NCBI RefSeq assembly: GCF_025362475.1
Contig: NZ_JANYGH010000058.1
Location: 372,001 to 436,000 of the forward strand
Length of the DNA stretch: 64,000 nucleotides
Direction: 5' to 3'
Origin: Mucilaginibacter sp.
GTDB lineage: Bacteria; Bacteroidota; Bacteroidia; Sphingobacteriales; Sphingobacteriaceae
Numbering within the stretch: the stretch's first letter is position 1; the number at the start of each line of letters is the position of its first letter. Of the stretch, positions 1 through 8,328 are shown piece after piece. The position numbers were made by a program, and so were the translations under genes. The notes below the pieces were generated by a model. It saw only the letters and a program-made list of their open reading frames with translations, was not told the origin of the DNA and made no database searches.

Positions 1-50
1 GTTATAAAAATCAATAATTCACTAAATCACTAATTCATTAATTAAAAAAA

Positions 51-992
51 ATGGCTATACAAACGCAAAAAATAAACCCCGAAGATGACCTTGGCTTTGG
101 TACGCAGCCAGTTGTTAAAAGCCAGCCGGTTATTAATAAGGATGGTTCTATTAATGTAAAACGTACCGGGCTGCCATTTTTTAATACCTCAAATAACTAC
201 CACGCGCTTATTACCATGAGCTGGAGTAAGTTTTGGGCAATAGTTTTAAGCGGTTATTTAACAGCCAATATTATTTTCGCCTTCATTTATGTTTCGATTG
301 GCCCGGACGTGCTTGATGGCAAAAGTGGTAATACCAGTTTTGACCACTTTATGGATGCCTTCTTTTTTTCGGCGCAAACCATTTCAACAGTGGGTTACGG
401 ACATATAAGCCCCAGGGGGATGGCTGCAAATAGTGTAGCCGCATTTGAATCGATGATGGGTTTGCTGGCTTTTGCCCTGGCAACTGGCTTACTTTACGGG
501 CGCTTCTCCAGGCCATCGGCTAAAATACTGTATAGCGATAAGGTGCTGATTGCCCCATATCGTGAAAATGGCCGCGGATTAATGTTCCGCCTGGCTAATA
601 TGCGCCGCAATATTTTGATCGACCTGGAAATGGAGGTTGTATTTAGCTATAACGATGAAGTTAATGGTAAAGTGATTCGTAAATTTTTCCAGCTGGAACT
701 GGAACGTAAGTCTGTAAGCATTTTAACCCTTAACTGGACGGTGGTACACCCGCTTGACGATAACAGCCCGCTAAAAGACATTACCCCCGAAGAACTGGAA
801 AGAACCCAGGCAGGGCTATCCGTTATTTTAAAAACATTTGATGATACTTTCTCCCAAACGGTTCACTCGCGCACATCTTATCAGTATGATGATATTATAT
901 GGGGTGCCAAATTTAAACCAGCCTTTCAGCGTAATGAAGAAGGACGGGTGGTGCTGGATCTGAGCACAATTAGTGACTATGAGCTGGTTTAG
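51..992 (+). CDS. Inward-rectifier (Kir-type) potassium channel
   Basis: A 313-residue protein with the two-helix potassium channel plan. TM1 is at about residues 60-84, the pore helix and selectivity filter TVGYG at 113-117, and TM2 at about 126-150. The rest, about 155-313, fits the cytoplasmic immunoglobulin-like domain of Kir/KirBac channels, and the length matches that family. It should form an inner-membrane tetramer passing K+ under control of the cytoplasmic domain. The first 50 bases are AT-rich with no Shine-Dalgarno, as is usual in Bacteroidota. It stands alone, convergent with the SDR gene and separated from it by an inverted repeat. The filter identifies the class firmly; gating ligand and rectification cannot be read. 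Confidence 0.93.
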   Translation: MAIQTQKINPEDDLGFGTQPVVKSQPVINKDGSINVKRTGLPFFNTSNNYHALITMSWSKFWAIVLSGYLTANIIFAFIYVSIGPDVLDGKSGNTSFDHFMDAFFFSAQTISTVGYGHISPRGMAANSVAAFESMMGLLAFALATGLLYGRFSRPSAKILYSDKVLIAPYRENGRGLMFRLANMRRNILIDLEMEVVFSYNDEVNGKVIRKFFQLELERKSVSILTLNWTVVHPLDDNSPLKDITPEELERTQAGLSVILKTFDDTFSQTVHSRTSYQYDDIIWGAKFKPAFQRNEEGRVVLDLSTISDYELV

Positions 993-1015
993 CAGCTTGT
1001 TGGCGCTTATATTTT

Positions 1016-1092
1016 TCTGAACCGATATTTATCGAATTTGTAGAATTACACGAATTTTAACATTCTGCAAATTCAATAAATTCCGGTTCAGA
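1016..1092. repeat. Intergenic inverted repeat, TCTGAACCG family, complete copy
   Basis: Outer arms TCTGAACCG (1016-1024) and CGGTTCAGA (1084-1092) are perfect complements. Inner arms at 1034-1046 and 1062-1074 (GAATTTG, AGAAT and their complements) pair with one mismatch around a loop at 1047-1061. The element fills the gap between the two convergent genes, so it could fold in either transcript and act as a bidirectional terminator, but it has no clear T-run. Related sequences occur at 47886-47908 and 50915-50960, which marks it as a dispersed family rather than a local terminator. Confidence 0.75.
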
Positions 1093-1100
1093 CACATGAA

Positions 1101-1916
1101 TTATCTCAACAGCGGGTTCTTCTCCTTTGCAAAAACATTATACACCATCTTATCCAAAAAAGCTGGCAATAACTTGCTCAACAATACGGTTAGTTTTCCC
1201 TGTGTGGTCATGATAAGGGTACGTGAGCGATTTTCTACGCCATCAACAATAATTTTAGCCACCTGGTCAGATGTCATCATCTTGTCCTCTTCCAATGTAC
1301 TTTCTCTTTGCTCTATGCCTTCATTATTAAGCGCTGTATTGCGAATATTGGATGCAGTAAAACCGGGACAGGCAGTCAGGATATGAACACCGGTTTTCAG
1401 GTTCTCCACTCTAAGCGAATCCAGAAACCCATTCATGGCAAACTTTGAAGCGGAATACCCAGCACGGCCGGGCAGGCCTTTATAGCCGGCAATAGATGAT
1501 ACGCCAACTATACTGCCCTGGGTTTTGGTGATTTCGGGCAGGGCATACTTGGAACAATATACTGTTCCCCAAAAATTAACATCCATTAAGGATTTTAATA
1601 CCTTCAGGTCAACATCTTTAAACAAGGCCCTCATGGATATGCCCGCATTGTTGATCAGTACATCAATTTTACCAAAAGTTGTAAGGGTTTGTTTAATGAG
1701 TTGAGCGCAATCATCCTCAACTGTTACATCGCATTGTATGGCTAATGCTTTGGTTTGATAACGCCTTTCAATATCTGCCGTTATAATACAAAGGGTTACA
1801 TACTGGCGGGCGGCAAGTACAACGGTGGCGCCACGTTTGGCACATTCAATAGCTAATGATTTTCCGATGCCTGATGACGCGCCGGTAATAACTATAACTT
1901 TATCATTTAACTTCAT
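1101..1916 (-). CDS. Short-chain dehydrogenase/reductase (SDR)
   Basis: A 271-residue classical SDR. The nucleotide-binding motif TGASSGIG is at residues 11-18, NNAG at 89-92, catalytic Ser at about 140-141 and the YxxxK pair at Tyr154 and Lys158. It should be a cytosolic NAD(P)-dependent oxidoreductase; the substrate cannot be told from sequence. The C-terminal stretch after about 200 resembles the DltE/YqjQ-like SDRs often annotated as lipid or ketone reductases, but this is a loose resemblance. Its start overlaps the end of the upstream glycosyltransferase by 14 bp, so the two are very probably co-translated as the last genes of a recR-led operon. Confidence 0.9.
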   Translation of the reverse strand: MKLNDKVIVITGASSGIGKSLAIECAKRGATVVLAARQYVTLCIITADIERRYQTKALAIQCDVTVEDDCAQLIKQTLTTFGKIDVLINNAGISMRALFKDVDLKVLKSLMDVNFWGTVYCSKYALPEITKTQGSIVGVSSIAGYKGLPGRAGYSASKFAMNGFLDSLRVENLKTGVHILTACPGFTASNIRNTALNNEGIEQRESTLEEDKMMTSDQVAKIIVDGVENRSRTLIMTTQGKLTVLLSKLLPAFLDKMVYNVFAKEKNPLLR

Positions 1917-2736
1917 AAGTAGACGGGAATAGCTGCGGTAGTCCCTCCACTTTAATTTCGGGCACCCTAAATAAATATTTGGTGGCGAAGATAATCATCG
2001 CGCCATAAAATTCCTTAAGGTAACTCCAGCTAAATTTAGTCCTGTTTTTAATGTTGAAGTTTATAATATATGTTTTAGAGAAATAGTAATTTTTAAAACC
2101 GGCAAGCCTGATCCGATAGCTCAGATCAATATCATATCCATAAGTATGGAAGCGTTCATCAAACAACCCGGCATGATTAATAGCCTCTTTGCGCATGAGC
2201 ATAAAAGCGCCATTCAGCACATCAGTTTCTGATGTTTGAAACTCCTCTACCCAATCCTTACGCTGCATATCTGTTAAACGCGATTTTGAAAAATGTTTTG
2301 CCAAGCCCGTAAGCTTGAAAAACACCTCCCATGGTTGTGTAAAGCCATGTTTTGATTCTGTTAGAAACCTGCCATCAGGCGTTATCATACGCACCCCCAC
2401 GCCACCGGCATCTAAATGCAGATCCATAAATTCAAGCGACTTCTCAATTGTTTTTTTGCCTGTAATAGTATCCGCATTGACTACTAAAATATACTCTCCT
2501 GTAGCTTCTTTGATACCCTGGTTATAAGCCTTAGCCATGCCGGCATGGTATGTATTAACTATTACTTTAATATCAGGAAACTCACTCTTAATCATATCTA
2601 CAGATTTATCTGTAGATGCATTGTCTATCACAAAAATCTCGTACTCAATACCCAAAGCGGCCCTTACAAGCGAATTAAGGGCAATCCTGAGCATATGACA
2701 GGTATTGTAATTTACAATGATTAAGGATAGTTTCAT
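1903..2736 (-). CDS. Family 2 glycosyltransferase
   Basis: A 277-residue GT-A enzyme. The N-terminus (LSLIIVNYNT) is the usual first beta-strand of GT2 enzymes; DNASTDKS at about 37-44 binds the nucleotide sugar and the NAD region near 86-89 stands for the DxD metal site. A second acidic segment with GLFDERF near 190 fits the rhamnosyltransferase-like branch with a YGYDIDLSYR motif. No membrane helix is evident, so it is probably cytosolic or peripheral and makes envelope glycans. It lies 3 bp after recR and overlaps the SDR gene by 14 bp. The sugar and acceptor are unknown. Confidence 0.9.
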   Translation of the reverse strand: MKLSLIIVNYNTCHMLRIALNSLVRAALGIEYEIFVIDNASTDKSVDMIKSEFPDIKVIVNTYHAGMAKAYNQGIKEATGEYILVVNADTITGKKTIEKSLEFMDLHLDAGGVGVRMITPDGRFLTESKHGFTQPWEVFFKLTGLAKHFSKSRLTDMQRKDWVEEFQTSETDVLNGAFMLMRKEAINHAGLFDERFHTYGYDIDLSYRIRLAGFKNYYFSKTYIINFNIKNRTKFSWSYLKEFYGAMIIFATKYLFRVPEIKVEGLPQLFPSTYEVK

Positions 2737-2739
2737 ATC

Positions 2740-3357
2740 TTACTTTGACAGCGAATTTTCATACGGAACACGTGTAGCAATGGACCGCCCTAAGGTGATC
2801 TCATCTACGTACTCCAATTCACCCCCAAAGGCTATGCCACGGGCTATGGTTGATATGGTAATATTGAAAGATTTTACTCTCTTATGAAGATAGAACAAGG
2901 TAGTATCCCCTTCCATAGTTGCGCTAAGGGCAAAAATGATCTCTTTGGTTTCATTTGCCTTTAAGCGCTCTACCAAAGTATCAACCTGCAAGTCTGATGG
3001 GCCTACCCCATCCATTGGGGATATTAAGCCCCCAAGTACATGATATACCCCGTTATATTGATTGGTATTTTCAATAGCCATTACATCCCGGGTATCTTCA
3101 ACAACGCAAATCAGGCTCTGATCGCGCTTGTGGGATGAACAGATCTCGCAAACTGAATTATCAGATATATTGTGACAAACGGAGCAAAACTGAATTTCAT
3201 TACGCAGTTTGCTGATAGTAGTACTAAACCGCTCCACTTCCTGCTTATCCTGGTTCAGCAAATGCAAAACCAAACGCAGGGCGGTTTTTTGGCCCACCCC
3301 CGGTAGTTTAGCAAACTCGGCAACAGCGTTTTCCAGTAATTTGGACGAAAAGTTCAT
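2740..3357 (-). CDS. recR: Recombination protein RecR
   Basis: A 205-residue protein of normal RecR length. A helix-hairpin-helix lies at about residues 5-30 (KLPGVGQKTALRLVLHLL), a four-cysteine zinc finger at Cys58, Cys61, Cys70 and Cys73, and a Toprim domain from about 82 (LICVVEDTRDVMAIE) to about 175. RecR works with RecO and RecF to load RecA onto SSB-coated gapped DNA. It is the first gene of a leftward group with a GT2 and an SDR; this company is not functionally obvious and may only reflect a shared promoter. The start is the ATG directly before MNFSSKLLENAV. Confidence 0.97.
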   Translation of the reverse strand: MNFSSKLLENAVAEFAKLPGVGQKTALRLVLHLLNQDKQEVERFSTTISKLRNEIQFCSVCHNISDNSVCEICSSHKRDQSLICVVEDTRDVMAIENTNQYNGVYHVLGGLISPMDGVGPSDLQVDTLVERLKANETKEIIFALSATMEGDTTLFYLHKRVKSFNITISTIARGIAFGGELEYVDEITLGRSIATRVPYENSLSK

Positions 3358-3475
3358 TTTGCGAAGTTAACAATAAGTAAGGAAGTCTAAAAGCAGGGGT
3401 AAGCCCGAAAGAACCAAATCGTTTTAAAACAACCGGCCTTTCCAACCACTCACCTAATCAACCCGTTCACCATCC

Positions 3476-4330
3476 TTAGAACTTCAGGTGCTTCACTGTT
3501 AAGCCGTTATTGATCAATTGTTTTAATGATTCGATACCTATTTTCAAGTGCGTTTCAACAAATTGCTCACTTACTGCAGAATCACTTTCGGCGGTTTTTA
3601 CACCTTCAGGAATCATTGGCTGGTCTGATACAAGCAGTAATGCACCTGTTGGTATTTTGTTAGCGAAACCGGTTGTGAAGATGGTAGCTGTTTCCATATC
3701 AACGGCCATGGCACGCAAATCCTTCAAATATTTTTTAAACACTTTATCGTGTTCCCAAACACGACGGTTGGTTGTATAGCATGTACCTGTCCAGTAATCG
3801 CGTGAAAAATCACGAATGGTGGTAGATATGGCTTTCTGCAGGGCAAACGACGGCAATGCGGGCACTTCTGGTGGCAGGTAATCGTTTGATGTTCCTTCGC
3901 CTCTGATGGCCGCTATGGGCAGGATAAGATCGCCTACGTTGTTCTTCTTTTTAAGACCGCCGCATTTACCTAAAAATATAACCGCTTTGGGGTGAATAGC
4001 AGTAAGCAAATCCATTACAGTAGCTGCAACCGAGCTTCCCATACCAAAGTTTATGATAGTTATACCGTTTGCTGTAACGCTTTGCATCGGTTTCTCTAAG
4101 CCCATAATTGGCGCATCATCGTTCCACTGGGAAAACAGCTGGATGTATTTAGAAAAATTGGTCAATATGATGTAATCACCAAAAGCTTCGAGCGGTCTGC
4201 CTGTATAACGCGGAAGCCAGTTGGCAACAATGGCCTCTTTTGTTTTCAATCCCGATTTTACGGGGGTACCTACTTCTTTTACTACACCAGCATCAGTAGG
4301 ATTTTTTTTAACATTTAAATTTTCGTTCAT
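3476..4330 (-). CDS. amn: AMP nucleosidase
   Basis: The protein belongs to the nucleoside phosphorylase/nucleosidase fold. FGMGSSVAATVMDLL and FLGKCGG form the phosphate and base pocket, and AVDMETATIF carries the Met-Glu ribose-binding pair typical of the fold. AMP nucleosidase cleaves AMP to adenine and ribose 5-phosphate in the cytosol. The reading frame stays open to a TTG at 4360, but the ATG at 4330 (MNENLNVKKN) gives the expected short N-terminus of the Bacteroidota form, 284 residues, and is preferred. This form is shorter than E. coli Amn (about 484 residues) because it lacks the N-terminal regulatory domain. It is monocistronic between recR and clpX. Confidence 0.88.
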   Translation of the reverse strand: MNENLNVKKNPTDAGVVKEVGTPVKSGLKTKEAIVANWLPRYTGRPLEAFGDYIILTNFSKYIQLFSQWNDDAPIMGLEKPMQSVTANGITIINFGMGSSVAATVMDLLTAIHPKAVIFLGKCGGLKKKNNVGDLILPIAAIRGEGTSNDYLPPEVPALPSFALQKAISTTIRDFSRDYWTGTCYTTNRRVWEHDKVFKKYLKDLRAMAVDMETATIFTTGFANKIPTGALLLVSDQPMIPEGVKTAESDSAVSEQFVETHLKIGIESLKQLINNGLTVKHLKF

Positions 4331-4473
4331 ATACGTAATATTTTTGCTTTTAATCTCCAATGGCAGCCCTGAAGCTGCCTGTTGAAAATTTCTGCATATA
4401 CAACAAACCCCGGCGTTGCACCAGGGTCTGCATTTATTTTAATAAAGATAGCTACCTCAATTGGTATTAATTG

Positions 4474-5712
4474 TTAAGCTACTTTTAATTTTTTCAGATC
4501 CGATTTTTCAAATTTTTCATGTGCATAATCAAGCGTGATATGCAAACGTTTTATATCTTTTTTTGATGGGAACTCAAACATAGCATCAATCATGATAGCT
4601 TCACAAATTGATCGTAAGCCCCTTGCTCCAAGTTTAAATTCCATTGCTTTATCAACAATAAACTCAAGCACTTCATCTTCAAAATCAAGCTTTACACCCT
4701 CATATTCAAACAATTTCTTGTACTGTTTCAATAATGAGTTTTTAGGCTCTGTTAATATATCGCGTAATGCTTCCCTATCAAGCGGGTTTAAATACGTTAA
4801 AATAGGTAAGCGGCCAATAAGCTCAGGTATCAAGCCAAATGATTTCAAATCCTGCGGGGTAATGTACTTGTACAGGTTTTTCATATCCACCTCACCATCA
4901 TCACGCTTCAATTTATAACCAACTGTTTGGGTACGCAGGCGGTTTGCTATTTTACGATCGATACCATCAAAGGCGCCACCGCAAATAAATAGTATATTAC
5001 TGGTATTAACCGTGATCATTTTCTGATCCGGATGTTTACGCCCACCCTGAGGGGGTACATTAACCATAGTACCTTCCAGTATTTTCAATAACGCTTGCTG
5101 TACACCTTCGCCGGATACATCCCGGGTGATACTGGCGTTATCGCTTTTGCGGGCAATTTTGTCAACCTCGTCAATATAAACAATACCTTTTTCGGCAAGG
5201 GTTACATCATAATCAGCGGCCTGCAGTAAACGGGTAAGTATGCTTTCCACATCCTCGCCCACATAGCCAGCTTCGGTTAACACGGTAGCATCGCAAATAC
5301 AAAACGGAACATTAAGTACTTTAGCCAGTGTTTTTGCAAGCAGGGTTTTACCCGTACCTGTTTCACCAACCATAATGATGTTTGATTTTTCAATCTCAAC
5401 TTCATCTTTATCAATACGCTGATTAAGGCGTTTGTAATGATTGTATACGGCTACGGATAATATCTTTTTGGCATCGTCCTGCCCGATAACATATTGATCC
5501 AGGTGAGTCTTGATCTCGTATGGTTTAAGCAAAGCCGGAGCCAAAGGCGAGGCTTTTACTTTACGTACCTTTAACTCCTCAGCTAATATTTCATTAGCCT
5601 GGTTAACGCACTTATCACAAATATGAGCGTCGAGCCCCGCAATCAACATCAGGGAATCCTGTTTACCAGCGCCACAAAACGAACATCTGATTTCCTTACT
5701 GTTCTTATTCAT
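4474..5712 (-). CDS. clpX: ClpX, ATP-dependent unfoldase subunit of ClpXP
   Basis: 412 residues. The zinc-binding domain has Cys10, Cys13, Cys32 and Cys35. Walker A GETGTGKT is at 116-123, the pore loop GYVGED at 149-154, Walker B with IDEVDK at about 180-185, the RKH loop at 225-227, and sensor 2 GARGLR near 350. ClpX recognises and unfolds substrates and feeds them into ClpP. The loop that carries IGF in E. coli ClpX, which docks on ClpP, reads VGY here (264-266); a conservative change but worth noting. It is the third gene of tig-clpP-clpX, separated from clpP by 164 bp containing a long hairpin, so it may have its own promoter or a processed message. Confidence 0.97.
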   Translation of the reverse strand: MNKNSKEIRCSFCGAGKQDSLMLIAGLDAHICDKCVNQANEILAEELKVRKVKASPLAPALLKPYEIKTHLDQYVIGQDDAKKILSVAVYNHYKRLNQRIDKDEVEIEKSNIIMVGETGTGKTLLAKTLAKVLNVPFCICDATVLTEAGYVGEDVESILTRLLQAADYDVTLAEKGIVYIDEVDKIARKSDNASITRDVSGEGVQQALLKILEGTMVNVPPQGGRKHPDQKMITVNTSNILFICGGAFDGIDRKIANRLRTQTVGYKLKRDDGEVDMKNLYKYITPQDLKSFGLIPELIGRLPILTYLNPLDREALRDILTEPKNSLLKQYKKLFEYEGVKLDFEDEVLEFIVDKAMEFKLGARGLRSICEAIMIDAMFEFPSKKDIKRLHITLDYAHEKFEKSDLKKLKVA

Positions 5713-5785
5713 CTGATTCTTTACTTAATCAAAATTAGTTAATTGGAGTGATAAAAAAAAACATCTCGGTTAGTAAGTCCACGAA

Positions 5786-5832
5786 AGTCAGTAAAGTCCG
5801 GAATGAAAAATCTCAATCCGGACTTTCTGACT
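5786..5832 (-). other. Long stem-loop between clpP and clpX
   Basis: The segments 5786-5802 and 5817-5832 are complementary over 16 bp with a single bulged base, around a 14-nt loop. Read leftward it follows the clpP stop codon by about 45 nt and precedes clpX. No T-run follows directly; a T-rich tract occurs only some 25-35 nt later (5751-5760). It may be an attenuator, an RNase processing site that sets the clpP to clpX ratio, or a dispersed repeat; the sequence alone does not decide. Confidence 0.6.
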
Positions 5833-5876
5833 ACTTATCTTTTGTTTTCCAGAACAAGTCCTTCAAACTTTCAGAT

Positions 5877-6608
5877 TTATACTTTCTTACCTTTGCTGCC
5901 TTTTAAAATCTCATCTACCATTCCAAACTCTTTGGCTTCTTCGGCAATCATCCAGTAATCACGATCAGATGCATCCCAAACTTTTTCATATGGTGCACCG
6001 CTATGATCGGCAATTATCTGGTACAGTTCCTTTTTCAGCTTAGTGATTTCATGGTAAGTGATTTCAATATCTGATTGCTGGCCCTGCGCGCCTCCCGATG
6101 GTTGGTGGATCATTACCCTTGCATGTGGCAATGCGGCCCTCTTACCTTCGGTACCTGCACATAATAATACGGCAGCCATTGAGGCAGCCATACCTGTACA
6201 AATTGTTGCTACATCATTTGAAATGAATTGCATGGTATCATAAATACCTAAACCTGCATAAACCGAGCCTCCAGGTGAATTGATATAGATCTGGATATCA
6301 CGTTTACTATCTGCCGATTGCAGGAATAGCAATTGAGCCTGAATAATGTTTGCAATATTTTCATAAATAGCATCACCCAGGAAAATGATTCGATCCATCA
6401 TCAAACGTGAGAACACGTCCATCTGGGCCACATTTAGCTGGCGTTCCTCAATAATATAAGGAGTCATGCCGGTTGGTACAGTTGCAATACCACTTGGGGT
6501 ACGACTGTGCTCAATATTTGAAATATATTTATCTACGTAAATACTGTTAATACGGTGGTGTTTAACAGCGTAATTTCTGAATTCGTTCTTATCGATGTTA
6601 CTACTCAT
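5877..6608 (-). CDS. clpP: ClpP, proteolytic subunit of ClpXP
   Basis: 243 residues with the serine protease triad Ser143 (GMAAS), His168 (MIHQP) and Asp217 (DRDYW). The oxyanion strand SPGGSV is at 111-116. Fourteen such subunits make the degradation chamber that works with ClpX. The N-terminal part before about residue 55 is longer than in E. coli and probably includes a propeptide plus a region rich in basic residues; several Bacteroidota ClpP proteins share this extension. It follows tig by about 260 bp and precedes clpX, the classic order. The leader carries a small GC hairpin (6635-6651). Confidence 0.97.
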   Translation of the reverse strand: MSSNIDKNEFRNYAVKHHRINSIYVDKYISNIEHSRTPSGIATVPTGMTPYIIEERQLNVAQMDVFSRLMMDRIIFLGDAIYENIANIIQAQLLFLQSADSKRDIQIYINSPGGSVYAGLGIYDTMQFISNDVATICTGMAASMAAVLLCAGTEGKRAALPHARVMIHQPSGGAQGQQSDIEITYHEITKLKKELYQIIADHSGAPYEKVWDASDRDYWMIAEEAKEFGMVDEILKGSKGKKV

Positions 6609-6634
6609 GGTTTTTGTGTATGTTAATTTTAGGT

Positions 6635-6651
6635 GCAGGCTTTTTGCCTGC
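6635..6651 (-). promoter_or_regulatory. Small hairpin in the clpP leader
   Basis: GCAGGC (6635-6640) and GCCTGC (6646-6651) pair perfectly across five bases, ending about 26 nt upstream of the clpP ATG. It would be part of the clpP 5' untranslated region. No known riboswitch or operator matches; it may affect message stability or be incidental. Confidence 0.35.
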
Positions 6652-6773
6652 GATAAATATAGTTTTTAGTTGAATACAATTTTAGAAAGATAGTTTGTAT
6701 AAAGTAAAAATTATTTTTGTTGATGAAGGTTAAGGGACTACCATTAGGTTCCGTTTTACCGGTTCTTCGATAC

Positions 6774-6790
6774 CGTCATTGCGAGGTACG
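6774..6790. repeat. Fragment of a GTCATTGCGAGG-type dispersed repeat
   Basis: The 17 bases CGTCATTGCGAGGTACG match the start of a repeat seen in degraded form near 61908-61920 and 62082-62111 (CGTCATGGCGAG). This kind of sequence is very common between genes in Bacteroidota. Only one arm is recognisable here, lying between tig and clpP. Confidence 0.5.
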
Positions 6791-6815
6791 CCTTTTAACA
6801 ATATGCTATTATACA

Positions 6816-6844
6816 CCAAAAGCAACCTTGTGAGTTGCTTTTGG
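6816..6844 (-). terminator. Stem-loop terminator downstream of tig
   Basis: CCAAAAGCAAC (6816-6826) pairs perfectly with GTTGCTTTTGG (6834-6844) over 11 bp around a 7-nt loop. It starts about 27 nt after the tig stop codon in the leftward direction. The U-run that follows is poor, but position and stem strength suggest 3' end formation. It would let tig be transcribed separately from clpP. Confidence 0.65.
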
Positions 6845-6870
6845 TAAATTTTATATTCAAAATTGGTTTC

Positions 6871-8226
6871 TTATTTTTCAGAAACCAATTTATTAAAATC
6901 GGTAAACAAAATATCCTGTTTATCTAAAGTGATAACACTTTTAATAAAATCAAATACCCTTAATGCTTTTACCTCTTCAAATATCTTGTTAGCATTCTCT
7001 TTGTTTTGCAGGTATTGAACAGTGTACTGCGCTAACTGATCTTCAGGGATCGGCTGCGGGCTGTACATTCTGAATTGCTGATCTAAACGTTGTTTAGCCA
7101 AAGCGAAAACTTCATCGTATTTTAATTCGATCTTGTTATCAGTAATTATTTTGTTCTCGATCAAAGTCCATTTAAGGTTTTGAGCAAAATCATTATAACC
7201 GCCTTCCAGCTCTTCTGCAGTCAGTTTTTCGTTTGTAGCTTTTAACCAGCGTTTTAAAAATTCGTCAGGTAAATTAAAATCAACTTTAGCAATGCTTGTT
7301 TTGTAGATATCATCCTGCAATTTGCGTTCAGAATCCTGCACCATCATTGTTTCAAGCTCTTCGGTAATTTTAGCTGTAAATTCCGCTTCGGTTGTTACTA
7401 CACCTTCACCAAATAATTTGTCAAAGAACTCCTGGTTCAAATCGCCTTCTTCTAACCTGTTAACATTTTTAACAGTTAACTGAAAGTTCGATTTTAAATC
7501 AGCCGCCTCGTCTTCTTCTATCTTTAATAACCCTGCAACCTTAGCTGCATCGTTATCATAAGCTTTCTGAATATCAAACGTTAATACATCTCCTTTTTTA
7601 AGGCCAATCAATGAAGCTTTAATGGCTTCATCCTTGATCTGATCTAAACGTACGGATGCCGTATTGTTTATCCCACCCTCAAAAACACTACCATCCGGAG
7701 AAAGCTGTACTAATTCACTATAAAGAACGTCATCATCTGCCGATACGTCAGGATTTGTCATTTTGCCATAGCTACGGCGAATATTTTTGATACGTGAAGC
7801 CAATGTTTCATCATCAACTTTGATCACATACTGGGTAACTTTATCATTTGATGAAAAGTCGATATTAAACTCAGGCGCTAAACCCAGTTCATAGTTAAAC
7901 TCAAAATCATCGTTAAAATCCCAGTTATATTCTTTTTCACCATCAACCTTAGGCAATGGCTGGCCTAATACCTGCAGCTTTTGCTCGTCAATATAGTTTG
8001 TTAATGTATCCTGTAATAAGTTATTGATTTCTTCAACCAGTATACTTTTACCATACATTCTTTTTATATGTGATGCGGGAACCATACCCGGGCGAAAACC
8101 TGGCAATTTTGCTTTTTTTGCGTTTTCCTTTATCGCTTTATCAACACGTGGCTGATAATCTTCGGGGTTAATGTTGATTTTAACAACAGCATTCAGGGCA
8201 TCTACTTTTTCCTGTGTAATATTCAT
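6871..8226 (-). CDS. tig: Trigger factor, ribosome-associated chaperone
   Basis: 451 residues, the normal length. The N-terminal ribosome-binding domain contains the signature GFRPGMVP at about 43-50 (family GFRkGkvP). A central FKBP-like region and a C-terminal helical chaperone domain from about 260 onwards follow. In this lineage the central PPIase domain is poorly conserved. It binds at the polypeptide exit of the ribosome and protects nascent chains; it may also have prolyl isomerase activity. It heads the tig-clpP-clpX block, with a -7-like element about 80 nt upstream and a stem-loop behind it. Confidence 0.95.
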   Translation of the reverse strand: MNITQEKVDALNAVVKININPEDYQPRVDKAIKENAKKAKLPGFRPGMVPASHIKRMYGKSILVEEINNLLQDTLTNYIDEQKLQVLGQPLPKVDGEKEYNWDFNDDFEFNYELGLAPEFNIDFSSNDKVTQYVIKVDDETLASRIKNIRRSYGKMTNPDVSADDDVLYSELVQLSPDGSVFEGGINNTASVRLDQIKDEAIKASLIGLKKGDVLTFDIQKAYDNDAAKVAGLLKIEEDEAADLKSNFQLTVKNVNRLEEGDLNQEFFDKLFGEGVVTTEAEFTAKITEELETMMVQDSERKLQDDIYKTSIAKVDFNLPDEFLKRWLKATNEKLTAEELEGGYNDFAQNLKWTLIENKIITDNKIELKYDEVFALAKQRLDQQFRMYSPQPIPEDQLAQYTVQYLQNKENANKIFEEVKALRVFDFIKSVITLDKQDILFTDFNKLVSEK

Positions 8227-8305
8227 CTTTCTACCGGGTATGTTAATTTGATCTATTGAAACTGTAGACCGAAAATCAATTGCGGACTATACAAATTTCG
8301 AGGCG

Positions 8306-8313
8306 CAAAAGTA
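8306..8313 (-). promoter_or_regulatory. Candidate -7 element for tig
   Basis: On the leftward strand the sequence reads TACTTTTG, which fits the Bacteroidota -7 consensus TAnnTTTG. It lies about 80 nt upstream of the tig ATG. A clear -33 TTTG partner is not visible at the usual spacing, so the call is tentative. Confidence 0.35.
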
Positions 8314-8328
8314 TGAATTTATTTTAAT

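Noticed and set aside
1096..1386. Rightward 96-codon frame
   Set aside because: It is antisense to the C-terminal part of the SDR gene, which has clear family motifs; no family was recognised in the antisense frame.
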